A stretch of 64,000 nt of DNA from Aquimarina sp. MAR_2010_214 (GTDB lineage: Bacteria > Bacteroidota > Bacteroidia > Flavobacteriales > Flavobacteriaceae): assembly GCF_002846555.1 (NCBI RefSeq), contig NZ_PJMS01000001.1:1-64000 (forward strand). The letters are read 5' to 3'. A model generated the notes under the pieces. That model saw only the letters and a list, made by a program, of their open reading frames with translations, ran no database searches and was not told the origin of the DNA. Positions 55,001 to 64,000 of this stretch are shown here, one piece after another. A program made the translations under genes and the position numbers. The stretch's first letter is position 1, and each line of letters starts with the position of its first letter.

Positions 55001-58000
55001 TTGTAGTCCCTGCCGGAGCAGTATCGGCAACCGTAACACTTGGTGCCATACTTGGACCGTTATTGGTCATCGTGATCGTATATGCAACTGTAGTACCTGG
55101 TGCAAACGTAGTGCTGCCATTGGTTTTTACCGTAACAATATCATTCGATGGCGTATTGGTATCAGGGCCATCTGTACAACTCGTACAACTTGGATCCGGA
55201 TCCGTAGGGCTGGTTACCGTAGCGGTATTGCTTAGTGTTCCTGTAAAACTCGCTGGAACATCCACATTCACCGTATAGGTAACTACCCCGCCATTACTCA
55301 TATTAGTAAGGGTCTCATTAAGGTCTCCACTACCACTCGCATTAGGGAGGGTAGCCGTACCACTAGTAACCGCTGCTGTCCAACTACTAATTGTAGTCCC
55401 TGCCGGAGCAGTATCGGCAACCGTAACACTTGGTGCCATACTTGGACCGTTATTGGTCATCGTGATCGTATAGGCAACTGTAGTACCTGGTGCAAACGTA
55501 GTGCTGCCATTGGTTTTTACCGTAACAATATCATTCGATGGTGTATTGGTATCTGGACCATCTGTACAACTCGTACAACTTGGATCTGGATCCGTAGGAC
55601 TGGTTACCGTAGCGGTATTGCTTAGTGCTCCTGTAAAACTTGCTGGAACATCCACATTAACCGTATAGGTAACTACTCCGCCATTACTCATATTAGTAAG
55701 GGTCTCATTAAGGTCTCCACTACCACTTGCATTAGGGAGGGTAGCTGTACCACTAGTAACCACTGCCGTCCAACTACTAATTGTAGTCCCTGCCGGAGCA
55801 GTATCGGCAACCGTAACACTTGGTGCCATACTTGGACCGTTATTGGTCATCGTGATCGTATAGGCAACTGTAGTACCTGGTGCAAACGTAGTGCTGCCAT
55901 TGGTTTTTACCGTAACAATATCATTCGATGGTGTATTGGTATCAGGTCCATCTGTACAACTCGTACAACTTGGATCCGGATCCGTAGGACTGGTTACCGT
56001 AGCGGTATTGCTTAGTGTTCCTGTAAAACTTGCTGGAACATCCACATTGACCGTATAGGTAACTACTCCGCCATTACTCATATTAGTAACCGTCTCATTA
56101 AGGTCTCCACTACCACTCGCATTAGGGAGGGTAGCCGTACCACTAGTAACCGCTGCCGTCCAACTACTAATTGTCGTGCCTGCCGGAGCAGTATCGGCAA
56201 CCGTAACACTTGGTGCCATACTTGGACCGTTATTGGTCATCGTGATCGTATACGCTACTGTAGTACCTGGTGCAAACGTAGTGCTACCATTGGTTTTTAC
56301 CGTAACAATATCATTCGATGGTGTATTGGTATCAGGTCCATCTGTACAACTCGTACAACTTGGATCTGGATCTGTAGGACTGGTTACCGTAGCGGTATTG
56401 CTTAGTGCTCCTGTAAAACTTGCTGGAACATCCACATTAACCGTATAGGTAACTACTCCGCCATTACTCATATTAGTAACCGTCTCATTAAGGTCTCCAC
56501 TACCACTCGCATTAGGGAGGGTAGCTGTACCACTAGTAACCACTGCCGTCCAACTACTAATTGTCGTGCCTGCCGGAGCAGTATCGGCAACCGTAACACT
56601 TGGTGCCATACTTGGACCGTTATTGGTCATCGTGATCGTATAGGCAACTGTAGTACCTGGTGCAAACGTAGTGCTGCCATTGGTTTTTACTGTAACAATA
56701 TCATTCGATGGTGTATTGGTATCAGGTCCATCTGTACAACTCGTACAACTTGGGTCTGGATCTGTAGGACTGGTTACCGTAGCGGTATTGCTTAGTGTTC
56801 CTGTAAAACTTGCTGGAACATCCACATTAACCGTATAGGTAACTACTCCGCCATTACTCATATTAGTAACCGTCTCATTAAGGTCTCCACTACCACTTGC
56901 ATTAGGGAGGGTAGCTGTACCACTAGTAACCACTGCCGTCCAACTACTAATTGTAGTCCCTGCCGGAGCAGTATCGGCAACCGTAACACTTGGTGCCATA
57001 CTTGGACCGTTATTGGTCATCGTGATCGTATAGGCAACTGTAGTACCTGGTGCAAACGTAGTGCTGCCATTGGTTTTTACCGTAACAATATCATTCGATG
57101 GTGTATTGGTATCTGGACCATCTGTACAACTCGTACAACTTGGATCTGGATCCGTAGGACTGGTTACCGTAGCGGTATTGCTTAGTGCTCCTGTAAAACT
57201 TGCTGGAACATCCACATTAACCGTATAGGTAACTACTCCGCCATTACTCATATTAGTAAGGGTCTCATTAAGGTCTCCACTACCACTTGCATTAGGGAGG
57301 GTAGCTGTACCACTAGTAACCACTGCCGTCCAACTACTAATTGTAGTCCCTGCCGGAGCAGTATCGGCAACCGTAACACTTGGTGCCATACTTGGACCGT
57401 TATTGGTCATCGTGATCGTATAGGCAACTGTAGTACCTGGTGCAAACGTAGTGCTGCCATTGGTTTTTACCGTAACAATATCATTCGATGGTGTATTGGT
57501 ATCAGGTCCATCTGTACAACTCGTACAACTTGGATCTGGATCCGTAGGACTGGTTACCGTAGCGGTATTGCTTAGTGCTCCTGTAAAACTTGCTGGAACA
57601 TCCACATTAACCGTATAGGTAACTACTCCGCCATTACTCATATTAGTAAGGGTCTCATTAAGGTCTCCACTACCACTTGCATTAGGGAGGGTAGCTGTAC
57701 CACTAGTAACCACTGCCGTCCAACTACTAATTGTAGTCCCTGCCGGAGCAGTATCGGCAACCGTAACACTTGGTGCCATACTTGGACCGTTATTGGTCAT
57801 CGTGATCGTATAGGCAACTGTAGTACCTGGTGCAAACGTAGTGCTGCCATTGGTTTTTACCGTAACAATATCATTCGATGGTGTATTGGTATCTGGACCA
57901 TCTGTACAACTCGTACAACTTGGATCCGGATCCGTAGGACTGGTTACCGTAGCGGTATTGCTTAGTGTTCCTGTAAAACTTGCTGGAACATCCACATTAA

Positions 58001-61000
58001 CCGTATAGGTAACTACTCCGCCATTACTCATATTAGTAAGGGTCTCATTAAGATCTCCACTACCACTTGCATTAGGGAGGGTAGCTGTACCACTAGTAAC
58101 CACTGCCGTCCAACTACTAATTGTAGTCCCTGCCGGAGCAGTATCGGCAACCGTAACACTTGGTGCCATACTTGGACCGTTATTGGTCATCGTGATCGTA
58201 TAGGCAACTGTAGTACCTGGTGCAAACGTAGTGCTGCCATTGGTTTTTACCGTAACAATATCATTCGATGGTGTATTGGTATCTGGACCATCTGTACAAC
58301 TCGTACAACTTGGATCTGGATCCGTAGGACTGGTTACCGTAGCGGTATTGCTTAGTGCTCCTGTAAAACTTGCTGGAACATCCACATTAACCGTATAGGT
58401 AACTACTCCGCCATTACTCATATTAGTAAGGGTCTCATTAAGGTCTCCACTACCACTTGCATTAGGGAGGGTAGCTGTACCACTAGTAACCACTGCCGTC
58501 CAACTACTAATTGTAGTCCCTGCCGGAGCAGTATCGGCAACCGTAACACTTGGTGCCATACTTGGACCGTTATTGGTCATCGTGATCGTATAGGCAACTG
58601 TAGTACCTGGTGCAAACGTAGTGCTGCCATTGGTTTTTACCGTAACAATATCATTCGATGGTGTATTGGTATCTGGACCATCTGTACAACTCGTACAACT
58701 TGGATCCGGATCCGTAGGACTGGTTACCGTAGCGGTATTGCTTAGTGTTCCTGTAAAACTTGCTGGAACATCCACATTGACCGTATAGGTAACTACTCCG
58801 CCATTACTCATATTAGTAACCGTCTCATTAAGGTCTCCACTACCACTCGCATTAGGGAGGGTAGCCGTACCACTAGTAACCGCTGCCGTCCAACTACTAA
58901 TTGTCGTGCCTGCCGGAGCAGTATCGGCAACCGTAACACTTGGTGCCATACTTGGACCGTTATTGGTCATCGTGATCGTATACGCTACTGTAGTACCTGG
59001 TGCAAACGTAGTGCTACCATTGGTTTTTACCGTAACAATATCATTCGATGGTGTATTGGTATCAGGTCCATCTGTACAACTCGTACAACTTGGATCTGGA
59101 TCTGTAGGACTGGTTACCGTAGCGGTATTGCTTAGTGCTCCTGTAAAACTTGCTGGAACATCCACATTAACCGTATAGGTAACTACTCCGCCATTACTCA
59201 TATTAGTAACCGTCTCATTAAGGTCTCCACTACCACTCGCATTAGGGAGGGTAGCTGTACCACTAGTAACCACTGCCGTCCAACTACTAATTGTCGTGCC
59301 TGCCGGAGCAGTATCGGCAACCGTAACACTTGGTGCCATACTTGGACCGTTATTGGTCATCGTGATCGTATAGGCAACTGTAGTACCTGGTGCAAACGTA
59401 GTGCTGCCATTGGTTTTTACTGTAACAATATCATTCGATGGTGTATTGGTATCAGGTCCATCTGTACAACTCGTACAACTTGGGTCTGGATCTGTAGGAC
59501 TGGTTACCGTAGCGGTATTGCTTAGTGTTCCTGTAAAACTTGCTGGAACATCCACATTAACCGTATAGGTAACTACTCCGCCATTACTCATATTAGTAAC
59601 CGTCTCATTAAGGTCTCCACTACCACTTGCATTAGGGAGGGTAGCTGTACCACTAGTAACCACTGCCGTCCAACTACTAATTGTAGTCCCTGCCGGAGCA
59701 GTATCGGCAACCGTAACACTTGGTGCCATACTTGGACCGTTATTGGTCATCGTGATCGTATAGGCAACTGTAGTACCTGGTGCAAACGTAGTGCTGCCAT
59801 TGGTTTTTACCGTAACAATATCATTCGATGGTGTATTGGTATCAGGTCCATCTGTACAACTCGTACAACTTGGATCTGGATCCGTAGGACTGGTTACCGT
59901 AGCGGTATTGCTTAGTGCTCCTGTAAAACTTGCTGGAACATCCACATTAACCGTATAGGTAACTACTCCGCCATTACTCATATTAGTAAGGGTCTCATTA
60001 AGGTCTCCACTACCACTTGCATTAGGGAGGGTAGCTGTACCACTAGTAACCACTGCCGTCCAACTACTAATTGTAGTCCCTGCCGGAGCAGTATCGGCAA
60101 CCGTAACACTTGGTGCCATACTTGGACCGTTATTGGTCATCGTGATCGTATAGGCAACTGTAGTACCTGGTGCAAACGTAGTGCTGCCATTGGTTTTTAC
60201 CGTAACAATATCATTCGATGGTGTATTGGTATCAGGTCCATCTGTACAACTCGTACAACTTGGATCTGGATCCGTAGGACTGGTTACCGTAGCGGTATTG
60301 CTTAGTGCTCCTGTAAAACTTGCTGGAACATCCACATTAACCGTATAGGTAACTACTCCGCCATTACTCATATTAGTAAGGGTCTCATTAAGGTCTCCAC
60401 TACCACTTGCATTAGGGAGGGTAGCTGTACCACTAGTAACCACTGCCGTCCAACTACTAATTGTAGTCCCTGCCGGAGCAGTATCGGCAACCGTAACACT
60501 TGGTGCCATACTTGGACCGTTATTGGTCATCGTGATCGTATAGGCAACTGTAGTACCTGGTGCAAACGTAGTGCTGCCATTGGTTTTTACCGTAACAATA
60601 TCATTCGATGGTGTATTGGTATCTGGACCATCTGTACAACTCGTACAACTTGGATCTGGATCCGTAGGACTGGTTACCGTAGCGGTATTGCTTAGTGCTC
60701 CTGTAAAACTTGCTGGAACATCCACATTAACCGTATAGGTAACTACTCCGCCATTACTCATATTAGTAAGGGTCTCATTAAGGTCTCCACTACCACTCGC
60801 ATTAGGGAGGATAGCCGTACCACTAGTAACCACTGCCGTCCAACTAGTAATTGTCGTGCCTGCCGGAGCAGTATCGGCAACCGTAACACTTGGTGCCATA
60901 CTTGGACCGTTATTGGTCATCGTGATCGTATACGCTACTGTAGTACCTGGTGCAAACGTAGTGCTGCCATTGGTTTTTACCGTAACAATATCATTCGATG

Positions 61001-64000
61001 GTGTATTGGTATCTGGACCATCTGTACAACTCGTACAACTTGGATCTGGATCTGTAGGACTGGTTACCGTAGCGGTATTGCTTAGTGCTCCTGTAAAACT
61101 TGCTGGAACATCCACATTAACCGTATAGGTAACTACTCCGCCATTACTCATATTAGTAAGGGTCTCATTAAGGTCTCCACTACCACTCGCATTAGGGAGG
61201 GTAGCCGTACCACTAGTAACCACTGCTGTCCAACTACTAATTGTCGTGCCTGCCGGAGCAGTATCGGCAACCGTAACACTTGGTGCCACACTTGGACCGT
61301 TATTGGTCATCGTGATCGTATAGGCAACTGTAGTACCTGGGGTAATCGTACCACTACCATTGGTTTTTACCGTAACAATATCATTCGATGGTGTATTGGT
61401 ATCAGGTCCATCTGTACAACTCGTACAACTTGGGTCTGGATCTGTAGGACTGGTTACCGTAGCGGTATTGCTTAGTGCTCCTGTAAAACTTGCTGGAACA
61501 TCCACATTAACCGTATAGGTAACTACCCCGCCATTACTCATATTAGTAACCGTCTCATTAAGGTCTCCACTACCACTCGCATTAGGGAGTGTAGCAGTAC
61601 CACTGCTAACCGCTACTGTCCAACTACTGATCGTAGTACCTGCCGGAGCAGTATCAGCAACCGTAACACTTGGTGCCATACTTGGCCCACTATTAATCAT
61701 TGTGATCGTATACGCTACTGTAGTACCTGGTGCAAACGTAGTGCTACTATTGGTTTTTACGGTAATAATATCATTCGATGGTGTATTGGTATCAGGTCCA
61801 TCTGTACAACTCGTACAACTTGGATCCGGATCCGTAGGGCTGGTTACCGTAGCAGTATTGCTTAGTGCTCCTGTAAAACTTGCTGGAACATCCACATTAA
61901 CCGTATAGGTAACTACCCCGCCATTACTCATATTAGTAACCGTCTCATTAAGGTCTCCACTACCACTCGCATTAGGGAGTGTAGCAGTACCACTGCTAAC
62001 CGCTGCTGTCCAACTACTGATCGTAGTACCTGCCGGAGCAGTATCAGCAACCGTAACACTTGGTGCCACACTTGGACCGTTATTGGTCATCGTGATCGTA
62101 TAGGCTACTGTAGTACCTGGTGCAAACGTAGTGCTGCCATTGGTTTTTACCGTAACAATATCATTCGATGGCGTATTGGTATCAGGTCCATCTGTACAAC
62201 TCGTACAACTTGGATCTGGATCTGTAGGACTGGTTACCGTAGCGGTATTGCTTAGTGCTCCTGTAAAACTTGCTGGAACATCCACATTAACCGTATAGGT
62301 AACTACTCCGCCATTACTCATATTAGTAAGGGTCTCATTAAGATTTCCACTACCACTCGCATTAGGGAGTGTAGCAGTACCGCTAGTAACCACTGCCGTC
62401 CAACTACTGATCGTAGTGCCTGCCGGAGCAGTATCGGCAACCGTAACACTTGGTGCCACACTTGGACCGTTATTGGTCATCGTGATCGTATACGCTACTG
62501 TAGTACCTGGTGCAAACGTAGTGCTGCCATTGGTTTTTACCGTAACAATATCATTTGATGCGACACAAACATTAGCAGTATTATTGGTCACATTACCCAA
62601 ACGAGTAGCATCGGTAGTATAAGTTAAACCTGTAATCGCACCGTTGGTAGTAACTCCTGCGTTATTTACAACGCCTCCATACGTACCATCACTATTAGAA
62701 TCTGCTGGTGAACTTAGATAATCTGTATAACTTGTATTATACGCTTCATTAGCATCATTACAGCCATCGCCATCACTATCGGTATTTATATAATCTGCCG
62801 GACTTGTTCCTACTGTATTAGTTGGGGTATTTCCTGTTCCTGCTGTACTTGGTACTCCATTAGTTGTTGGTGTAGTACCAACCGCTCCATTTGCCTGTCC
62901 TAAGTTTGTTGCACTTGGAGTTCCTCCTGATTCTACTACATCATAAATCCCATCATTGTCGCTGTCTATATCTAAATAATCTAATATACCATCTTGATCT
63001 GTGTCTTTTGGTATACAATAATTTAAAGAACTAACACCAATTCTCTGACTTCCTGTAGGAACTATACTATCTGAGTAAATTATTTCTATTGTATCCACTA
63101 GAACAGGAAATGTTATTTGAACATTTCCATCTACGGAAGTATTACCAATACCCTCGAATTCATTTAAACCATTATATTGGGTATATGTAGCATTTAAAGT
63201 AAAATCTGAAGCTGTTAGCGTAACCAAACTACCGTTAATATAACCATTAACTGTTATTTTATCAGCCCAACCCGTATTTGCATCAACATCAAGTAATGAA
63301 AATGACACTAACAAGGGCTTTGAAAACCCAATTGTAGCAACGGTATTATCACTTATAGAATTTGGCTCCTGGCTGAAGTTCCAAAAATTTGTAAATCCAG
63401 AATACGTAGAGCTTGTTTCAATATTTGCATCAGTTACACCTGCTCCTGCTGTTGAAGTTCTCGAAAACGTAAATGTCACCCCATTTTCTGTACTTGTACT
63501 TAGCGTAGGGTCTTGTTCATCAGAATAATGTACAGAATAATCAAATGTATTTGGTAAAGTACTACAACCTATTTCATCTGTATCCAAAATACCATCATTA
63601 TCATCATCTAAATCTGCGGTATCTACTATTCCATCACCATCTGAATCTAATTCACAAACACTAACTGTACTATTATTAATCACATTGCTCAAACGGGTAG
63701 CATCGGTAGTATAGGTTAAGCCTGTAATCGCGCCGTTGGTAGTCACCCCTGCGTTATCTACAACGCCTCCATACGTACCATCTGCATTAGAATCGGTTGG
63801 TGAACTTACATAGTTTGCATAGCTTGTATTATACGCCTCATTGGCATCGTTACAGCCATCTCCATCACTATCGGTATTTACATAGTCTTCAGGACTTGTT
63901 CCTATAGTGTTAGTTGGTGTGTTTCCAGTTCCTGCTGTACTTGGTATTCCGTTTGTAGTTGGTGTAGTACCAACTGCTCCGTCTGCTTCTCCTAAATTAG
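52035..64000 (-). CDS. Giant T9SS type B surface protein with 24 near-identical DUF11 repeats (5' end beyond window)
   Basis: At least 3,988 codons in one open frame. It continues past 64000, where NLGEADGAVGTTPTTNG is still in frame, so the start and signal peptide are outside. From the N-terminal side it has Asp-rich thrombospondin/calcium-type segments (DSDGDGCNDANEAYNTSY, DLDDDNDGILDTDE) around an unidentified beta domain. The 24 DUF11 repeats of 130 residues follow (62562 to 53203), then one divergent DUF11 unit (~52850-53200) and Asp-rich DxDGDG segments (~52370-52850). The end is a gliding-motility-associated C-terminal domain (GISPNGDGINDVFVI to LYINR), the type B T9SS sorting signal. 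It should be exported by the T9SS and displayed, aided by the PorP/SprF protein. Repeats each contain paired Cys (CTSC). Confidence 0.9.
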   Translation of the reverse strand, partial: NLGEADGAVGTTPTTNGIPSTAGTGNTPTNTIGTSPEDYVNTDSDGDGCNDANEAYNTSYANYVSSPTDSNADGTYGGVVDNAGVTTNGAITGLTYTTDATRLSNVINNSTVSVCELDSDGDGIVDTADLDDDNDGILDTDEIGCSTLPNTFDYSVHYSDEQDPTLSTSTENGVTFTFSRTSTAGAGVTDANIETSSTYSGFTNFWNFSQEPNSISDNTVATIGFSKPLLVSFSLLDVDANTGWADKITVNGYINGSLVTLTASDFTLNATYTQYNGLNEFEGIGNTSVDGNVQITFPVLVDTIEIIYSDSIVPTGSQRIGVSSLNYCIPKDTDQDGILDYLDIDSDNDGIYDVVESGGTPSATNLGQANGAVGTTPTTNGVPSTAGTGNTPTNTVGTSPADYINTDSDGDGCNDANEAYNTSYTDYLSSPADSNSDGTYGGVVNNAGVTTNGAITGLTYTTDATRLGNVTNNTANVCVASNDIVTVKTNGSTTFAPGTTVAYTITMTNNGPSVAPSVTVADTAPAGTTISSWTAVVTSGTATLPNASGSGNLNETLTNMSNGGVVTYTVNVDVPASFTGALSNTATVTSPTDPDPSCTSCTDGPDTNTPSNDIVTVKTNGSTTFAPGTTVAYTITMTNNGPSVAPSVTVADTAPAGTTISSWTAAVSSGTATLPNASGSGDLNETVTNMSNGGVVTYTVNVDVPASFTGALSNTATVTSPTDPDPSCTSCTDGPDTNTPSNDIITVKTNSSTTFAPGTTVAYTITMINSGPSMAPSVTVADTAPAGTTISSWTVAVSSGTATLPNASGSGDLNETVTNMSNGGVVTYTVNVDVPASFTGALSNTATVTSPTDPDPSCTSCTDGPDTNTPSNDIVTVKTNGSGTITPGTTVAYTITMTNNGPSVAPSVTVADTAPAGTTISSWTAVVTSGTATLPNASGSGDLNETLTNMSNGGVVTYTVNVDVPASFTGALSNTATVTSPTDPDPSCTSCTDGPDTNTPSNDIVTVKTNGSTTFAPGTTVAYTITMTNNGPSMAPSVTVADTAPAGTTITSWTAVVTSGTAILPNASGSGDLNETLTNMSNGGVVTYTVNVDVPASFTGALSNTATVTSPTDPDPSCTSCTDGPDTNTPSNDIVTVKTNGSTTFAPGTTVAYTITMTNNGPSMAPSVTVADTAPAGTTISSWTAVVTSGTATLPNASGSGDLNETLTNMSNGGVVTYTVNVDVPASFTGALSNTATVTSPTDPDPSCTSCTDGPDTNTPSNDIVTVKTNGSTTFAPGTTVAYTITMTNNGPSMAPSVTVADTAPAGTTISSWTAVVTSGTATLPNASGSGDLNETLTNMSNGGVVTYTVNVDVPASFTGALSNTATVTSPTDPDPSCTSCTDGPDTNTPSNDIVTVKTNGSTTFAPGTTVAYTITMTNNGPSMAPSVTVADTAPAGTTISSWTAVVTSGTATLPNASGSGDLNETVTNMSNGGVVTYTVNVDVPASFTGTLSNTATVTSPTDPDPSCTSCTDGPDTNTPSNDIVTVKTNGSTTFAPGTTVAYTITMTNNGPSMAPSVTVADTAPAGTTISSWTAVVTSGTATLPNASGSGDLNETVTNMSNGGVVTYTVNVDVPASFTGALSNTATVTSPTDPDPSCTSCTDGPDTNTPSNDIVTVKTNGSTTFAPGTTVAYTITMTNNGPSMAPSVTVADTAPAGTTISSWTAAVTSGTATLPNASGSGDLNETVTNMSNGGVVTYTVNVDVPASFTGTLSNTATVTSPTDPDPSCTSCTDGPDTNTPSNDIVTVKTNGSTTFAPGTTVAYTITMTNNGPSMAPSVTVADTAPAGTTISSWTAVVTSGTATLPNASGSGDLNETLTNMSNGGVVTYTVNVDVPASFTGALSNTATVTSPTDPDPSCTSCTDGPDTNTPSNDIVTVKTNGSTTFAPGTTVAYTITMTNNGPSMAPSVTVADTAPAGTTISSWTAVVTSGTATLPNASGSGDLNETLTNMSNGGVVTYTVNVDVPASFTGTLSNTATVTSPTDPDPSCTSCTDGPDTNTPSNDIVTVKTNGSTTFAPGTTVAYTITMTNNGPSMAPSVTVADTAPAGTTISSWTAVVTSGTATLPNASGSGDLNETLTNMSNGGVVTYTVNVDVPASFTGALSNTATVTSPTDPDPSCTSCTDGPDTNTPSNDIVTVKTNGSTTFAPGTTVAYTITMTNNGPSMAPSVTVADTAPAGTTISSWTAVVTSGTATLPNASGSGDLNETLTNMSNGGVVTYTVNVDVPASFTGALSNTATVTSPTDPDPSCTSCTDGPDTNTPSNDIVTVKTNGSTTFAPGTTVAYTITMTNNGPSMAPSVTVADTAPAGTTISSWTAVVTSGTATLPNASGSGDLNETVTNMSNGGVVTYTVNVDVPASFTGTLSNTATVTSPTDPDPSCTSCTDGPDTNTPSNDIVTVKTNGSTTFAPGTTVAYTITMTNNGPSMAPSVTVADTAPAGTTISSWTAVVTSGTATLPNASGSGDLNETVTNMSNGGVVTYTVNVDVPASFTGALSNTATVTSPTDPDPSCTSCTDGPDTNTPSNDIVTVKTNGSTTFAPGTTVAYTITMTNNGPSMAPSVTVADTAPAGTTISSWTAAVTSGTATLPNASGSGDLNETVTNMSNGGVVTYTVNVDVPASFTGTLSNTATVTSPTDPDPSCTSCTDGPDTNTPSNDIVTVKTNGSTTFAPGTTVAYTITMTNNGPSMAPSVTVADTAPAGTTISSWTAVVTSGTATLPNASGSGDLNETLTNMSNGGVVTYTVNVDVPASFTGALSNTATVTSPTDPDPSCTSCTDGPDTNTPSNDIVTVKTNGSTTFAPGTTVAYTITMTNNGPSMAPSVTVADTAPAGTTISSWTAAVTSGTATLPNASGSGDLNETLTNMSNGGVVTYTVNVDVPASFTGTLSNTATVTSPTDPDPSCTSCTDGPDTNTPSNDIVTVKTNGSTTFAPGTTVAYTITMTNNGPSMAPSVTVADTAPAGTTISSWTAAVTSGTATLPNASGSGDLNETVTNMSNGGVVTYTVNVDVPASFTGTLSNTATVTSPTDPDPSCTSCTDGPDTNTPSNDIVTVKTNGSTTFAPGTTVAYTITMTNNGPSMAPSVTVADTAPAGTTISSWTAVVTSGTATLPNASGSGDLNETLTNMSNGGVVTYTVNVDVPASFTGALSNTATVTSPTDPDPSCTSCTDGPDTNTPSNDIVTVKTNGSTTFAPGTTVAYTITMTNNGPSMAPSVTVADTAPAGTTISSWTAVVTSGTATLPNASGSGDLNETLTNMSNGGVVTYTVNVDVPASFTGTLSNTATVTSPTDPDPSCTSCTDGPDTNTPSNDIVTVKTNGSTTFAPGTTVAYTITMTNNGPSMAPSVTVADTAPAGTTISSWTAAVTSGTATLPNASGSGDLNETLTNMSNGGVVTYTVNVDVPASFTGALSNTATVTSPTDPDPSCTSCTDGPDTNTPSNDIVTVKTNGSTTFAPGTTVAYTITMTNNGPSMAPSVTVADTAPAGTTISSWTAAVTSGTATLPNASGSGDLNETLTNMSNGGVVTYTVNVDVPASFTGTLSNTATVTSPTDPDPSCTSCTDGPDMISGADIITTKTSLNNYYTGNEQVVYLITVKNDGPIDAQNVNVVDVAPSNTSIVSWQNSLGDTGTGNLNHTLPILANGATVVYTVVVSIDSNFADAELINTAIVTSSTFDPNPDCTACTHISIIDTDGDGVTNGQEIADGTNPIDVCDYNAENQILANVSENWNTMDCDGDGVNNAQEIEDGTAPEDGCSFDLNNQNINIVSSQWMALDCDNDGVINEEEIDPDGDGQGPDDTDGDGIPDILDDDDDDDGIPTSEENADPNGDGNPDDAIDTDGNGIPDYLEPNEPTGEGEDGIIIFTGISPNGDGINDVFVISGIENLENRVSIYNRWGVKVFGVKNYGRDDNFFRGFSTGRSTIEDTDQLPVGTYYYVLEYVLESGEQKNRAGYLYINR
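53203..62562 (-). repeat. Tandem array of 24 DUF11 units, 390 bp each
   Basis: The anchor TCTGTACAACTCGTACAACT (or a close variant) recurs every 390 bp from 53221 to 62191, that is 24 times. Units differ at few positions, mostly recurring alternative bases (ATCTGGACCA/ATCAGGTCCA, GGATCCGGA/GGATCTGGA, TAAGGGTCTC/TAACCGTCTC). Blocks are shared at 2,730 bp (7 units) and 3,900 bp (10 units) offsets. Homogenisation by recombination is likely; copy number may differ in the true genome. Confidence 0.95.
62574..64000 (-). repeat. Duplicated Asp-rich module at the upstream side of the array
   Basis: The segment from ATCGGTAGTATAAGTTAAAC (around 62610) through CGCCTCCATACGTACCATC reappears about 1.09 kb further on (around 63700). 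It encodes GAITGLTYTTDATRL and GDGCNDANEAYNTSY in both places. The second copy is cut by the window end. Confidence 0.75.

Noticed and set aside
53203..62562. Possible CRISPR array because of regular spacing
   Set aside because: The 390-bp unit is coding, in frame and nearly the same throughout; there are no short repeats with unique spacers.
53446..62622. Plus-strand frames of 68-90 codons repeated through the DUF11 array
   Set aside because: They are antisense shadows of the repeat (same 390-bp period), with no signals of their own.

Overview
The window is AT-rich DNA from a member of the Bacteroidota, most likely a marine Flavobacteriaceae (Aquimarina-like; the genus is a guess). The evidence is a type IX secretion cargo operon with a type B (gliding-motility-associated) C-terminal domain next to a PorP/SprF protein, FecI/FecR/TonB-receptor regulation, DUF4249 and DUF6702 proteins, a gldM fragment and many short lipoproteins. 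No rRNA, functional tRNA or CRISPR array was seen.

Layout. (1) 1-1862: a frameshifted CzcA/CusA-type metal efflux pump and its small His-rich companion. (2) 2208-5336: a three-gene minus-strand operon (cupin, unknown 127-aa protein, PP-loop ATPase). Its last gene is split by an IS1595-like element with perfect end repeats and an 8-bp target duplication. (3) 5647-14418: a polyamine/envelope-stress block. A long minus-strand run holds PspA, AdoMet decarboxylase, a voltage-gated-type K+ channel, a DUF4178-like protein, a Gly/Tyr-rich lipoprotein, DUF350 and a membrane-anchored spermidine synthase. It converges on a second spermidine synthase plus an FAD oxidoreductase. (4) 15156-20284: ECF sigma factor, FecR anti-sigma, TonB receptor and DUF4249 lipoprotein, followed by an alpha/beta-hydrolase lipoprotein. 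(5) 21966-30428: metal- and peptide-related envelope genes (TonB receptor, M3 peptidase, two HupE/UreJ proteins, His-rich lipoprotein, DUF6702), ending in a gldM C-terminal fragment. (6) 31782-41304: a stress/cell-wall cluster. It has a DgcN-like D-amino-acid enzyme, a racemase-VanX fusion, an orphan GroES, a CsbD-like protein, a GT14 transferase, two related small beta-rich proteins, MscS, an SPFH protein, an AraC regulator and a cold-shock protein. (7) 41800-47100: a decayed accessory region with remnants of three IS families, a CD-NTase (CBASS-type) homologue whose catalytic acidic residues are gone, and a broken glycosyltransferase. (8) 47136-64000: a T9SS operon encoding a giant surface protein (3,900+ residues, open at the window edge) with 24 nearly identical 130-aa DUF11 repeats, a PorP/SprF partner, two lipoproteins and an OmpA/PD40 protein.

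How the genes connect. The polyamine block should make decarboxylated AdoMet and use it at the membrane by two aminopropyltransferase-like proteins, beside a PspA membrane-stress protein and an ion channel. The T9SS block should export and anchor the giant repeat protein. The FecI/FecR/TonB set is a self-contained ligand-sensing uptake locus. Dispersed repeats, hairpins followed by tRNA-like tags and several pseudogenes show that the spaces between these blocks have been repeatedly invaded and are decaying.

The most notable items are the CD-NTase lacking its catalytic acidic residues, the homogenised DUF11 array, the PspA-polyamine operon with two flanking spermidine synthases, the racemase-VanX fusion, and the IS-broken PP-loop operon.
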